Assembly (NCBI GenBank): GCA_027186245.1
Contig: CP114485.1
Location: 12,118,001 to 12,182,000, forward strand
DNA: 64,000 nucleotides
DNA from: Coriaria nepalensis
Taxonomy: Eukaryota; Streptophyta; Magnoliopsida; Cucurbitales; Coriariaceae
Direction: 5' to 3'
In this document: positions 38,151 to 57,681 of the stretch, one piece after another
Numbering within the stretch: the first letter of the stretch is position 1
How the letters are laid out: each line of letters opens with the position of its first letter
The notes under the pieces: generated by a model
The model's database searches: none
What the model was told of the DNA's origin: nothing
What the model saw: the letters and a program-made list of their open reading frames with translations, nothing else
Translations under genes and position numbers: made by a program

Positions 38151-39390
38151 AAACAAAACATTAATTAAACTGAAAATCTCAAACATAGCAAATAGACTAA
38201 ACAAATGCACTACACAAATTGAAAATCTCATAACAAATTGAACCATAATAGATTCTATCATTACATCCGATTGTTTCTCCAACAAAAACATGTTTACAAA
38301 CTAAAAACATCTAAACAAACTAAACATCCTGAATTCATTGTGAAGATGTAGACTAAACATCCATAATTCATAGTTCGATGCATACCAAATAAATTAAAAA
38401 TCCAAACTAACTAAATATCCATACAACATCTAAATTATAAGTTCATATTTATAGTTTGTTTAGTATGAGTAAATTAAGATTGTGTTTATACTAAAAATCC
38501 ATAATTATATACTAACTATTTAATATAGGCTAAACATAGACTAAATTCATGAGTATCTAATAGACTCAACAAATACTAAGTTCATGTTTATAGACTAAAA
38601 AAGACTCGAACATCAAATTCATGAATAAACTGAACAATAATGGATTCTATTATCAGATATAATTGTATCTGTAACTAAAGAATCATCTCTTCATCATGGT
38701 ATCATCATATATGCTCGAGGCTTTGTCAAATAGAACCCTAACTACCCTAAAATTTAACCTTTAATGATCATTCGAACTATAAAAATCAACCAAAAAAAAA
38801 AAAAAACCAAGCAGAATGAATCAAAGCCTTTGATTAAAATATCCTCAGCTTTAAATGAGCCCTTTTTCAAACTGCAGTTTCAAATCCAATTTATCATGTA
38901 AATTAGAATATTATGGAAATAATTAATTTCATGAATTTAAAAACTACCCATAAAAAGCCATATAGCATATACAATAGTATGGGTTTTCTCATTTAATAAT
39001 GTTGGAGAATCTCTACAACGTTCAGGCCCACCTGTTTAAAGCCCAGTAGAACTGTGCACCAGGAACCAATCAAATCGGACAGCGGCGGTCAGAAGTCCGA
39101 CATGTCGTTAAGTTGTTTGAATGCCAAAACAAACCCTAACCCCACTCTAAACCCGCCCATCCCTTCTTCTTCCTGCTCCTTCTCTGCAGCTCACTCTGCC
39201 TTCGAATCCGAATTCTCCTCCTCATGCCAAGCATCAATCAGAACAGCGAATTATAGCTATTTATCAATTTAATTATTATTAATTTTTTTTCTGTTGATTC
39301 GAAATTCGTGAAATTCTTGAAATTCGGAAAGCCATTTCTAGGGATTCTTTTTTTTTTTTTGGTTTCTTCTGCAACTCCTACTGAGCAACC
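38151..39390. other. Intergenic and RRP12 promoter/leader
   Basis: At 38180-38640 short TTCATA/CTAAAC phrases recur, suggesting a decayed low-complexity repeat. From about 39020 the sequence becomes leader-like. An ATG at 39102 opens a 56-codon frame rich in Ser/Pro that ends at 39272, 118 bp before the RRP12 start, and could be an upstream ORF if transcription begins above it. Confidence 0.45.
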
Positions 39391-42300
39391 ATGGAAGCCG
39401 TCGAAATAGAAGATTCGAAAGGCGATTTCTGCGAATTAGTTCTATCTCAATTCGGCAGCTCCACGAAGGAAGAACATCAACATCTCTGTGCAGTCATAGG
39501 CGCCATGTCTCAAGAGTTCAAAGACCATCAACTATCTTCCACTCCAATTGCTTACCTTGGCGCCACATGTTCTTCCCTAGATCGCGTCTCATCTGAACAG
39601 AATCCTCCGACTCACGTTATCGAAGCTCTACTCACTATTCTCTCCATGCTTCTTCCTAAGATTCCTTCTGCACTTATTTACAAGCACAAAGAGTTTCTTT
39701 CGAAGCTCATCCTTCGTTCTCTTCAATCTCCAGCTTCAACGGTCGGAGCTGCCACATCAGGATTGAAATGTATTCCGTATTTGCTGATTGCAAAGGATAG
39801 TGATAATTGGTCTGATATGTCTCACTTGTACGGTGTCTTATTGGGATTTGCTACCGATTCACGCCCTAAGGTTACTCATTTTCTCCCTAATTATGTACTA
39901 CTTGTTTCTATTTGATGATTCTTTTTGCTAGATATATGTGTTTCCACTCTATTCAATCGATAGGAAGGTAGTGAGAAACTGCAAACTAGTGTTCATATAA
40001 TGTTACCTGAAGACATTAATTTTCAAGAACTTGATACTTCTGTTTGCTCTTTGTGATTCGTAAAAGCATTTTGGAAACTGATGTAAGCATGTGTCATTTG
40101 GGCAGGAGGATGTTTTTAGTTTATAGAATTTAGCATATCTTATTCCAGCTTATCCTTTCACTAGTAGGTTGCTAAATTTCTTTTTGTTAACAGGTGAGAA
40201 AGCAATCACATGTCTGTCTTTGTGATGTGCTACGTCGTTTTCAAGGAAAATCATTACTGACACCGACGAGTGAAGCAATTATGGATAAATTTGAAAAGTT
40301 ACTTTTGCTGGCTGGAGGGTCAAATACAAATGTCAATGAAGGACCTAAGGCAGCCCAAGAGGTGCTATACATGCTGGATGCTTTAATGGATTCTCTTCCT
40401 CTTTTGACAATGAAGTACACAACTAACATTCTCAAGTACTTCAAGAGACTATTGGAACTGATGCAACCCATCATTACAAGGAAGATAGCAGATACTTTGA
40501 ACATTCTCTCGCTCTCCCCATCGAAAGAGGTTTCTGCTGAACCACTGTGTGATCTTTTATGCTCAGATGCTTTCTCTGTTTCTGCAAAGACATCTGCCGA
40601 GAACATAGCCTTTACTCCTCGCTTGCTCAGTGTTGGAATGCAAAAAGTCTATTCTCTCAATAGGCAGATCTGTGTAGCTAGACTCCCCGTTGTTTTTAAT
40701 GCGCTCAAAGGTCTGATATCTATATCATCAGCAAAACTAGTTCAATATTTTATATGATATATAGAAGCTATTTTATCGTAGCTTAAGCCTTTACCTGTTT
40801 TATATAATGTTTCTATCCTGGGCTCGACAGATATTTTGGGATGTGAACATGAGGAGGCAAGCCGCTCGGCCATGGAAGCATTCAAGAATCTGATGCATGC
40901 TTGCATTGATGATAACTTGATCAAACAGGGTGTGGATCAAATTATGATGGAAGCAAACAAGGAGACAAGAAGGTCGGGGCCAACAATCATCGAAAAACTG
41001 TGTGCAACCATAGAGAGCTTACTTGATTATCGCTTCCGTGAAGTTTTTGACTTATCTTTTCAAGTTGTTTCGGCTATGTTTGATAAATTTGGTATTCCCA
41101 ATACTTTACCTATTGTCTTTCACTCTTCTGTTCACCTATTTCAATTGTTGTGTTTCATCCTAGTTTTAGTGAGCATTCTTTTTCGCTAGCCCACACTTCA
41201 TTTGCTGAATCTTTCTTTGGCCCAGGAAATTATTCAACTTATTTGTTGAAGGGAACCCTTACAGACTTGCAGAAGTTGGCTCGTAAAGACTGCCCTTTCC
41301 AGAAAGAGGTGTGTTCCCTATCAGGGCATGACTTAACTTATGTTGCTTTGAAAGCTCAATTTTATACCTTCAACTGAAATCGGTAGTTATATCTGAACAT
41401 CTGGCTTGTGGACTTGCAAGTGCAGCATTTTGTCGTTGTTCATCATAGCTTTTATATCATCATTTCTTTTGTACAATAAGTGGATAAGATTTAAGTTTTC
41501 TCTACTCTAACACATGGCATTGATTATGTACAGCTGTATCAATGCCTTGGATCAGCTCTTGGTGCAATGGGACCCGAAACTTTCTTGGACCTGCTGCCTT
41601 TTAATTTGGAGACTGAAAGTCTATACGAGGAAAATAAATGGATCTTTCCTGTTCTGAAGCAGCATATTGTTGGCGCGCGGTTGAGCTTCTTTACCGGAAA
41701 AATTTTGGGTTTGATAAGACAGACTAGGGAAAAGTCTCGAGAGGTACCAAACTTGGCAGACCTTTGGAATGGTGCCCTTGTTACTCTTTGGTGTTTTTAT
41801 TTACATTTTAGTTTTTTTTTTCCCTCTTCTCCAGCTTGAGTTAAAAGGTCAGATTCTTCTATCAAGAAAGATGGATCAACTTGTGAACTCCTTCTGGTCT
41901 CTGCTACCATCATTTTGCAACTATCCATTGGATACTTCTGAAAGTTTCAAGGACCTTAATGAAGCTTTATGCATTGCTCTTAATGAGGAACCAAATGTTC
42001 GAGGTGTAATATGTCATAGTCTGCAGATTCTTATCCATCAAAATAAGAGAGTGGTGGAAGGAAACAATGACCACTCTGTTGGTGAATTAAATACTGCTAC
42101 ACAGCAAGCTATGGGCCATTATTCTCCTCAGGTGGCAACGGCTAACTTAACTGTACTTAGGTCCTCTGCTCATGGCATATTGTCTGTTTTATCAGGCATT
42201 TTCCTCAATTCAACAAAAGATGATGGTGGATCTTTGCGGGTACTTAAAACTGCCTTTACTATCTGACCCCTTGCAGTAGTTATTTTCATGTTTCTTCATT

Positions 42301-45300
42301 TAGTAAAATTGGAATTACTTACTGGTCTGAGTATATTGATCTCTTCAAGCGTCTTAGGATTCATGGAATTTGCACCACCATTGGATTTTGCCTCATTTTG
42401 CTTTTAGTCAATTGATCTCAACCAGGTTTTTGCACCACTTACAGGCCACAATTGGTGAGTTGGCTTCAATTTCAGATAAAGATGCGGTATCCAGGTTCTT
42501 CACCGTTAGCATGAAGAGGATGAAGACACTTTTGGAGGTAACTCGAGAAGCTGGAACAAAGGAAAATTCAAAATTTTCCAATTCCATGCAGATTGTCGAT
42601 TCATCAAATGATAGTTCGCCCTCTCTACAGAGGTTTGTGTTCACTTGTACTGCTTCATTTTTATTTAGGATGCTTGTGGCCGGGTTTAATAGATGGAATT
42701 CTCTCGTTGACTTGTTTGTTTTCCATAATTACTGTGATTTTAACCTCCATGCGATCGCTGACCTTGTCAACAGGGCACAACTGATCGACTTGGCAGCTTC
42801 CTTTTTACCAGGCCTGAATTCACAAGAGATCGATACTTTATTTGTTGTAATAAAGGTTGCATTACAGGTTCGAGATTCTCTTGTCTGTTGATTCAATTTT
42901 GTACTATATGAAGGAAATTCCCTCTGATTCTCCATGGTTCACGTAAGTATGGAATTCATGAATTGCAGGATGATGAGGGTTTGTTTCAAAAGAAGGGATA
43001 CAAAGCTCTTTCGATGGTTCTCAAGGTATTTCTTTGTCTTTTCAGCAATCTTTATAAGTTGGACATGTAATTTGACCATTTATGTGGCAAAATTTTTAGC
43101 TGTAAAAACTGCAAGTCTAGAACTGTAAAATTTCAGTTTTGTAGATAATAATATCATTACTGGCTTCAGCATGTTTGTCTAGCTGCCAGCCTATTTAGCC
43201 GTCAAGCCATGTAACAATGATGTATGAAAATATGAACTCCTGACAATCTAGGTCAATGTTTAGCTTTATTAAAAAAAATAAATACCTGACAATCTAGGTC
43301 AATGTTTAGCTAGATTAAGAAAAATAATTTTTGTCTTCCTTCTGAATTGATTTTTTTCGATACTTTGTTTGTTGAGCAGAATTGTGATAATTTTCTTTCG
43401 TCAAAGCTTGAGGAATTACTTGAACTTATGATAGATGTACTGCCTTCATGCCATTTCTCTGCCAAAAGACACAGGCTTGACTGTCTGTACTTTCTGATTG
43501 TCCATGTTTCAAAGGTAATAAAATTATAGAGGATGTTACTTTTTTAAGAAGACAAACACACTTTACTCACCTTAAAGTTTCTCAGCATTTATATTTCTTT
43601 ACAGGATGGTTCAGAGCCAAAGGCACGGGACATAATTAGCTCATTCTTAACTGAAATAATACTTGCACTTAAAGAGGTAATGTGGTCTTTGCTGTATATT
43701 GATATTGGATGAGTACAGATGATATCCAATCTATTATTTAAATGTTATATGATTACTAATCCGAAATACAATATCATAAAAACTGCACACTTGGTTTACT
43801 TCTGATCTGTATGGTTATGATTTCTCGTGCAGGCTAACAAGAAAACAAGGAACAGAGCTTATGATATTCTTGTCCAAATTGGCCAAGCTTGTATGGATGA
43901 AGAGAAAGGTGGAAAAAGAGAAAATTTACACCATCTTTTTAATATGGTACTGAATTTTAATTTGTGAATTGGCTAGTTTTTTCACTTTAAACATCAGAAT
44001 GTAGCTCCTTCCCCTTGTTATCTCAGTAACTGAGTCGACATCTTGATTCCTTCTGTTTCTAATTGTTTTTATATGTAGAATAACAGAAATGACCCACGTG
44101 TATCTCCATGGTGACAGGTTGTAGGAGGCTTAGCTGGAGAAACTCCTCGTATGATAAGTGCTGCAATGAAAGGCTTAGCTCGTTTAACTTATGAGTTTTC
44201 TGATCTTGTTTCGGCTGCTTGTGATTTGCTTCCATCTACTCTTCTGCTTCTGCAAAGAAGGAATAGAGAAATTATTAAGGTTTCTTCCCTCTCTTTCTGT
44301 CAATTGTTGGTTTGTGTTGATTGTTTTGATTTCATTCCTCCAATTACCCTCCACTTGTCTGACCATTTTCACATCTCTGTTTTCATTGCCAGGCAAATTT
44401 AGGTTTCTTGAAGGTATTAGTGGCGAAATCAAGGGCTGAAGGGTTGTATATGCACTTGACAAGTTTGGTTGGAGGCTTGCTCAAGTGGCAAGATCACACC
44501 AAAAATCATTTTAAAGCTAAAGTTGGTATCTTTGTTGTTTTTTTTTTTTTTTTTAAGTTGGTCTTTCTGTTTTTATTTGGATTAGGCTGGGTAGGTTCTG
44601 ATTTCTTACAATTTTAATAATATCCATTCTCCCTTCAGGTTAAGCTGCTTTTTGAAATGCTTGTTAAGAAATGTGGCCTAGATGCAGTTAAGGCTGTGAT
44701 GCCTGAAAAACACATGAAACTCCTTACTAACATACGCAAGGTCTGCTAAATGAATATTTTAATGCCAGAATGAACATCATAAACGAATCATATTGTCTAC
44801 CTTGATATCATATTGTTCTTTATTGAATGTAGATGAAGGAGCGGAAAGAGAAGAAACTTAAATCGGAGGAGGCTAAATCTCAAGTGTCGAAAGCAACTAC
44901 ATCCAGGTCTAATTTCATATCATTAGCTGATGAACCTGCCTACTTTGAAATTTTTAATCTTTATAGATTTTAGATTTTTTAGATTTTTTTCCTTTCTTTT
45001 TGACATTCTGTGCCTTTTGCAGGATAAGTAGATGGAATCATACAAAAATATTTTCTGACACTGGGGATGAAAATGAAGACAGTGACACAGAATATACAAT
45101 GGATAGTGACTCAGATTCTGGTCTAGAGAAAAATTTATCCTCAAGGCTCAAATCTAGGGCATCTTCTTCATCAAGGGTCAAAGGTAGAACCTTTAAGAGA
45201 AAATTACCCGAAAACTTATCCGAGCAATTTGAAGACGAGCCTCTTGACTTGCTCGATAGACATAAAACAAGGTCGGCTCTAGAACAATCAAGACATCTGC

Positions 45301-45761
45301 AAAAGAACGACCCAAGTTCAGATGATTTAGACATAGAGATAGATCCAGAGGGGCGGTTGATAATTTCAGAGGAAGAAAATACTTCAAACAAGAAAAAGGT
45401 CTCCTCAAATCATGATGAATCTGATGGAAGGAGTATTGTCTCTGCTAGTTCCTCAAGGAAAATTGAAAAGAAGAAGAGAATGAAAACGGAGTCCGGATGG
45501 GCCTACACTGGTCATGAATATGCTAGTAAGAAAGCAGGTGGGGATGTAAGTAAGAAAGATAAGGTTGAGCCATATGCTTATTGGCCATTGGATCGGAAGA
45601 TGATGAGCCGTAGGCCCGAACATCGTGCGGCTGCTAGGAAAGGGATGGCAAGTGTGGTCAAAATGACCAAGAAGCTTCAAGGCAAGAGTGCATCCGCTTT
45701 ACTGTCTTCTAAAAAGGGGTTGAAGTTTAAGAGAGGGGTTCTCAAGAAAAAGGGCAAGTAA
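39391..45761 (+). CDS. RRP12: RRP12-like ribosome biogenesis protein
   Basis: Seventeen exons join in frame: 39391-39870, 40194-40710, 40831-41091, 41226-41308, 41534-41743, 41835-42239, 42445-42632, 42774-42867, 42969-43025, 43380-43514, 43605-43676, 43833-43946, 44118-44279, 44393-44521, 44639-44740, 44833-44906 and 45023-45761. They give about 1273 residues, close to the roughly 1280-1300 of RRP12 proteins. The N-terminal two thirds are HEAT-like helices with the NUC173 region (GPTIIEKLCATIESLLDYRF through VGARLSFFTGKIL). The C-terminal 250 residues are charged, with an acidic GDENEDSDTEY stretch and a very basic end (KGLKFKRGVLKKKGK). RRP12 acts in the nucleolus in processing and export of pre-ribosomal subunits. 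Exon 14 ends at a weak donor (AAA/GTTGGT). No lesions. Confidence 0.95.
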
Positions 45762-46930
45762 GTTATCTTCTATCTCTTTTGATTCTGTGAAGCTGAGTGA
45801 GAGATTTACATTTTTTTTTTTTTTAATATGATTTATTGAGAATGTTATATCAATGAGGGGAGAATCATTCGATTTTGTGGTGTTATCATTTCTCAATTGC
45901 AATATTGCCATTTGTAAGCGTAAATGTCATTGTTTTGTTGCAACCAAAGACATCTTCACTCCCAAACCCACTATTTACATGGGACTGGTTTTGGTCCAAA
46001 CTCAAACCAAAAACCGAAACAGACAGACTAGTGCTTAATCTGGCAAGTGTAGCTTTCAATGAAGCTTCAAATACTGAAGATCTGCTAGTTAAACAATCCG
46101 CCGCTGTAAGAATCTGTAGAGCTCCTTGAACGATTGACCATTCCTCGTTTGACTATTTCCATCCTTTCTGCCCCTCCTTTTGGCTTGGGAGTAGAGATGT
46201 ACTGTAACCCCGAACCCGTAACATTATGTCATCAAGGGTAAGGATTAGCAGTTATGACATGCACCTTTTTTTTCTACAGATGCTTGATTTAAGCTCATGA
46301 CCCGTTGTTAGCCTTTCGAGTTCATACTTTTCATTAGCATGCGTATTAGTCTGTTGTTTCGAGTCAAAATCTTCCCAGAGTTTTTTCTTATCGGTTTCAA
46401 GTGAACTTTCGTGTAATGAATTTTTACGAAAATCTGCTGCGAAAATGAATCAACTAAAATCTTGAACATGAATCTAAACCACTGTTTGGTTTCTAAGAAG
46501 CCTTACCGAAGTACTAACTATTAACCAGAAAATCGAAGGGGAAGCTGATGGAAGAAACACACCTGTTGAGGTGTGGATCACAGCTTTGGCCTGCTCTCTG
46601 CAAGGATCGAAGTAAGCTTAGTGATGAACTGAAGTGAAGGATAAACGACAATTTTGATGTGATTCATTCATTTTATTGATACGAGTATTCTTCTTTTTAC
46701 GTTTTTAGCTCATATTCTTGTTGTATCTCATAATTTCAAAATGTGAGAATTGGACGTAAACCTTGTTTTTTAAATATCATAGGAGGTTAATATAATTATA
46801 GAAATATTTAAGGAACAAATTCCAGTCCACACATCATATTTTCAATGTATTTGGGGTGCTAAATCGTAAGTATCAATTATCACATTAAATTGAGAACTAG
46901 AAAAAAAGTAGTTCGAATTTTTTCTGTTTC
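45762..46930. other. Intergenic between RRP12 and the PPR gene
   Basis: Contains the RRP12 3' UTR and the PPR upstream region. A plus-strand frame at 45875-46129 has protein-like composition near its end (WDWFWSKLKPKTETDR, then LASVAFNEASNTEDLLVKQS), but its first part is intergenic-looking and I recognise no family. It could be a relic exon. Confidence 0.4.
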
Positions 46931-48733
46931 ATGGAAGCCAAACAGAAAGTAGAACAGCATCACCATCTTAGTCCAATTTCAGAATCACCACCACTACAAC
47001 GACCACACTCTCAAGCTTACAAATCTCTTCTCCGAGCAGGTCCTCATCTCAAACCCCTCCGACAAGTCCACGCTCAGATCATCGTCTCCGGCTCACAAAG
47101 AAGCCGAGCTCTCCTCACAAAACTTCTCACGCTAACTTGTGCCGCCAGATCAATCGCCTACACTCGTCAAATCTTCCCCCACGTTCCAAATCCCGATTCT
47201 TTCCTCTTCAACTCACTCCTTAAATCCACTTCCAAGTTCAGTTTCCCTCTCGATTCCGTCCTTTTCTACCGCCAAATGCTCCATTCGAACATCCCTCCCT
47301 CGAATTACACCTTCACGTCTGTAATCAAAGCTTGCGCTGATCTTTCTGATCTAAAACTTGGTAAGTTTATTCATTCGCATGTTTTTTTTTCTGGTTATGG
47401 TTCGGATGTATTCGTTCAGGCTGCTCTAGTCACCTTCTATGCAAAATCCGGTGATTTGAATGTTGCACAGAAGGTGTTCGAGAAAATGTCTCAGAGAACT
47501 GTTGTATCATGGAATTCATTTATCTCTGGATATGAACAAAATGGGTATTCTAGAGAGGCAATTGACTTGTTCTATCGGATGAGAGATTCCGGTTTTGAAC
47601 CCGATTCAGCTACTTGTGTTAGTGTATTATCTGCTTGTTCTCAGCTTGGTGCACTTAGTATTGGCCAGTGGATTCACAATTATATTATAAGTAAAAGCTT
47701 CGATTTGAATGTCATTCTTGGTACTTCATTGATTAATATGTACACTAGATGTGGAAATGTGAAGAAAGCAAGAGAAGTTTTCGATTCCATGAATGAAAGG
47801 AATGTGATTTCATGGACTGCTATGATTTCTGGATATGGAGTCCATGGTTATGGAGATCAAGCAATGGACCTCTTTACCCAAATGAAAGCCCATGGCCCTC
47901 GGCCAAACAACATCACATTTGTTGCAATATTGACTGCTTGTGCTCATGCCGGGCTTGTTCATGAAGGCCGTGAAGCATTCAAAAGCATGAAGCAAGAATA
48001 CGGGTTAGTTTCGGGCATAGAACATCATGTTTGCATGGTGGATATGTTTGGCCGGGCCGGGCTACTCGACGAGGGTTATGAATTTATAAAAAATCTTTGT
48101 CCGGGCCAGTTAGGTTCGGCAATTTGGACCGCAATGCTCGGGGCGTGTAAGATGCATAAAAATTTCGACCTTGGAGTGGAAATCGCGGAACATTTATTAA
48201 CAGTGGAACCTGAAAATCCCGGGCATTATGTTATGCTTTCAAATATATATGCATTAGCAGGTCGTATGGGTAGAGTGGAGAGTATTCGAAATATGATGAT
48301 TAAGCAAAAATTAAAGAAGCAAGTTGGATATACAACAATTGAGATCAATGAGAAGACATATTTGTTTAGCATGGGTGATAAGTCTCACCCAGAGACTGAT
48401 GGGATATATCGGTTTTTGGATGATCTGATGAGGAAATGTGGGGAAGCGGGTTTTGTCTCGATAAGTGAGAATGTAATATTGCATGAGGTTGAAGAAGAGG
48501 AGAGGGAATATGCACTTAGATATCATAGTGAGAAGCTTGCTATTGCGTATGGGATTTTGAAGACTAGTCATGGTGTGAGTATAAGGATTGTCAAGAACCT
48601 TAGAATGTGCGAGGATTGTCATTTGGCGATCAAATACATTTCCATTGTTACGGGTCGAGAAATTATTGTTCGGGATAAGCTTCGGTTTCATCATTTTAGA
48701 AATGGTTTGTGTTCGTGTCTGGATTATTGGTGA
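46931..48733 (+). CDS. Pentatricopeptide repeat protein, PLS-DYW class (At2g33760-like)
   Basis: A single intronless frame of 600 residues, as usual for plant PPR genes. An N-terminal segment (LRAGPHLKPLRQVHAQIIVS) is followed by P/L/S repeats from about residue 65 to 410 (e.g. NSLLKSTSKF, VSWNSFISGYEQNGYSREA, ISWTAMISGYGVHGYGDQA), then E/E+ motifs and a full DYW domain. The deaminase signature is complete: H532-x-E534 (YHSEK), C560-x2-C563 (CEDC), and the terminal HHFRNGLCSCLDYW. Such proteins act in mitochondria or plastids in C-to-U RNA editing; the target site is not predictable here. The sequence closely follows what I recall of Arabidopsis At2g33760. Intact. Confidence 0.93.
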   Translation: MEAKQKVEQHHHLSPISESPPLQRPHSQAYKSLLRAGPHLKPLRQVHAQIIVSGSQRSRALLTKLLTLTCAARSIAYTRQIFPHVPNPDSFLFNSLLKSTSKFSFPLDSVLFYRQMLHSNIPPSNYTFTSVIKACADLSDLKLGKFIHSHVFFSGYGSDVFVQAALVTFYAKSGDLNVAQKVFEKMSQRTVVSWNSFISGYEQNGYSREAIDLFYRMRDSGFEPDSATCVSVLSACSQLGALSIGQWIHNYIISKSFDLNVILGTSLINMYTRCGNVKKAREVFDSMNERNVISWTAMISGYGVHGYGDQAMDLFTQMKAHGPRPNNITFVAILTACAHAGLVHEGREAFKSMKQEYGLVSGIEHHVCMVDMFGRAGLLDEGYEFIKNLCPGQLGSAIWTAMLGACKMHKNFDLGVEIAEHLLTVEPENPGHYVMLSNIYALAGRMGRVESIRNMMIKQKLKKQVGYTTIEINEKTYLFSMGDKSHPETDGIYRFLDDLMRKCGEAGFVSISENVILHEVEEEEREYALRYHSEKLAIAYGILKTSHGVSIRIVKNLRMCEDCHLAIKYISIVTGREIIVRDKLRFHHFRNGLCSCLDYW

Positions 48734-49352
48734 TAACGAGGACTCCATTTGAATTGCATGAAAGGGTAGAATCTTTATTAAAAAAAAAAGGATTCCTGTG
48801 TAAGTTTGGAATCGCAAGGATATGCTTACACTAATCTAACATGCTCATTTGGAGCGTACTACATTACATCTTATGAACACATAATTGCGTTCAGTCATAT
48901 AAATAGTTGGTGTGATCGCTATACATGTGAGCTGTCATGTTCATATGTTGCAGCATCGATTCTCCTCTTTTGTTGAAGATAAGTACCGTTATCCCTCCGT
49001 TGTTTATGTCAATCGCTCGAAACCTGAAAAATGAGGAATCGTCATTTAAAAAGAGAAAAAACTACTCTACCAGCTCTGACATGATTGAATCGGAGATACC
49101 CTTTCGGGTTAATGGTTTTAAGGCAACTTGAACCATTTATAAATGGATGAACATAATATCCATCTTGCTTCTATTTCACCAACCGATCTTGTTCGGTATC
49201 TTCTTTTTTTTGTTAAGAAAAAATTAAAGTAAAAAGACCTAATAACAAATACAAAATAAAGTTTAATAAAAGTTATTTTTTTTTCATGTAATTTCAACTT
49301 TTTATTTCAGGAGTGAGTTTAGTACTTCACATGGTTATAGATTGAACCATCC

Positions 49353-49385
<33 letters not shown>

Positions 49386-49723
49386 ATAAATTTCAACCAT
49401 TATGTATTTGTCTATAAATTCACATAAATTATGTCTGCATACTATTTTATATTTTTTTAGTTTTAGAGATGAAATCATATAATATGTTCTTACTTTATTT
49501 AGTGAATTATCCATATTAAGAGATAATTTTTTTGCTTATATATATGATATATTAAATTATATCATATTATAAATATTATAAATATTATTTATTATTTATT
49601 ATTCATTATATAAAAATAATTTATAATAAAATTTAATATATTATATAACAATATATTATTATTTTTGACTCAGGGTTAAAAAAAGTTTAAACAATAGATA
49701 CAACGTGGCAAGTAAAGTAACCA
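48734..49723. other. Intergenic, PPR 3' flank
   Basis: AT-rich sequence with a long A-run at about 49355-49384. A plus-strand frame at 48937-49131 has no family resemblance. No gene seen. Confidence 0.5.
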
Positions 49724-49731
49724 CCTTTACA
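49724..49731. repeat. Target-site duplication, left copy
   Basis: CCTTTACA immediately before the inverted-repeat element. The right copy is at 50383-50390. Confidence 0.75.
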
Positions 49732-50382
49732 GAGAGTTAAAAGTTCTGAACCCCTAACAAAATAGATATACTAATTATAACCCCAAAATTTATGATAACA
49801 ACTCAAAACCCCCAAAACTTATACTCTATTAGTTTAAGGCCCAAAATTAATGGAAACCATCCTTACCTGGATCACATTGACAACCCGCTCCAACAGAAAA
49901 AAAAAAAATTTCTCTTTTTTCTTTGCATAACTCATTAATCCTTTCATTTTCTTCATTCTTCTTCTCCATTGATGCCCATCGTCAGTCATCCAGTTCCAAA
50001 TCTTCGTTTAATCAACCTAATTCTTCATCCTAACCCTAATTTACATTTTCTCTCTTTTTCTTCCCACCAAGTCGCGAATAGTGGGTATGAAATTGAAATG
50101 ACAAAATTGAGAGCTTAATTAAATGGAGATGTAGAGAAGAGAAATTCAGAAAGCGATCATTACTTCCAAAGGATTAGAAAGCCAAATCAGAAAGCATATA
50201 TAATTAGTCACTGAAAAAATTAATTTTTATATTTTAGACACGTCGTCGTCGGCATAACAGTTTCCATCCATATTGGGTTTTAAATTACTAAACTCTAAAT
50301 TTTGGGGGCTTTGAATTGTTGTTACATGTTTTGGGGTTATGACTAAGTATATCTATTCTTTAGGGGTTCATAATTTATAGCT
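49732..50382. mobile_element. Non-autonomous Mutator-like element with long terminal inverted repeats
   Basis: The left terminal region, about 49732-49880, reappears inverted at about 50245-50382. Shared blocks include GAACCCCTAA, AATAGATATACT, ATAACCCCAAAA, CAACTCAAA.CCCCCAAAA and AT.GGATGGAAAC-type ends. The element is flanked by CCTTTACA at 49724-49731 and 50383-50390, an 8-base target duplication (9 with one mismatch), which fits the MULE class. The centre is CT-rich then gene-like but has no ORF of note. It ends 29 bp before the RPB2 TATA box. Confidence 0.8.
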
Positions 50383-50390
50383 CCTTTACA
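50383..50390. repeat. Target-site duplication, right copy
   Basis: CCTTTACA immediately after the inverted-repeat element, matching 49724-49731. Confidence 0.75.
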
Positions 50391-50411
50391 AAATGCCGTC
50401 CCTTGGATCCG

Positions 50412-50421
50412 CTATAAATAG
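50412..50421 (+). promoter_or_regulatory. Probable TATA box of RPB2
   Basis: CTATAAATAG, a textbook plant TATA box, 164 bp before the RPB2 start codon and followed by a leader containing GCTAGGGTTTC. It lies just outside the Mutator-like element. Confidence 0.7.
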
Positions 50422-50584
50422 ACAACCTCGCTCACCTGTCAAGCTCTTAGAGATCTTTGAATCTCTACGCTTCTGTCGCCGTGCTAGGGTTTCATTTACA
50501 ACTCTCCCCCCTCAACGGTCCATTTTACTCAGAGAAGAAGAGACTTAACAAACAGTTAAATTGTTCATATCAAACTCTAAAATC

Positions 50585-57681
<7,097 letters not shown>

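Noticed and set aside
45038..45391. 117-residue minus-strand frame rich in serine
   Set aside because: Antisense shadow of the charged C-terminus of RRP12.
45875..46129. 84-residue plus-strand frame after RRP12 with protein-like end
   Set aside because: No recognised family, no clear start context, and its first half is intergenic in composition. Noted as a possible relic only.
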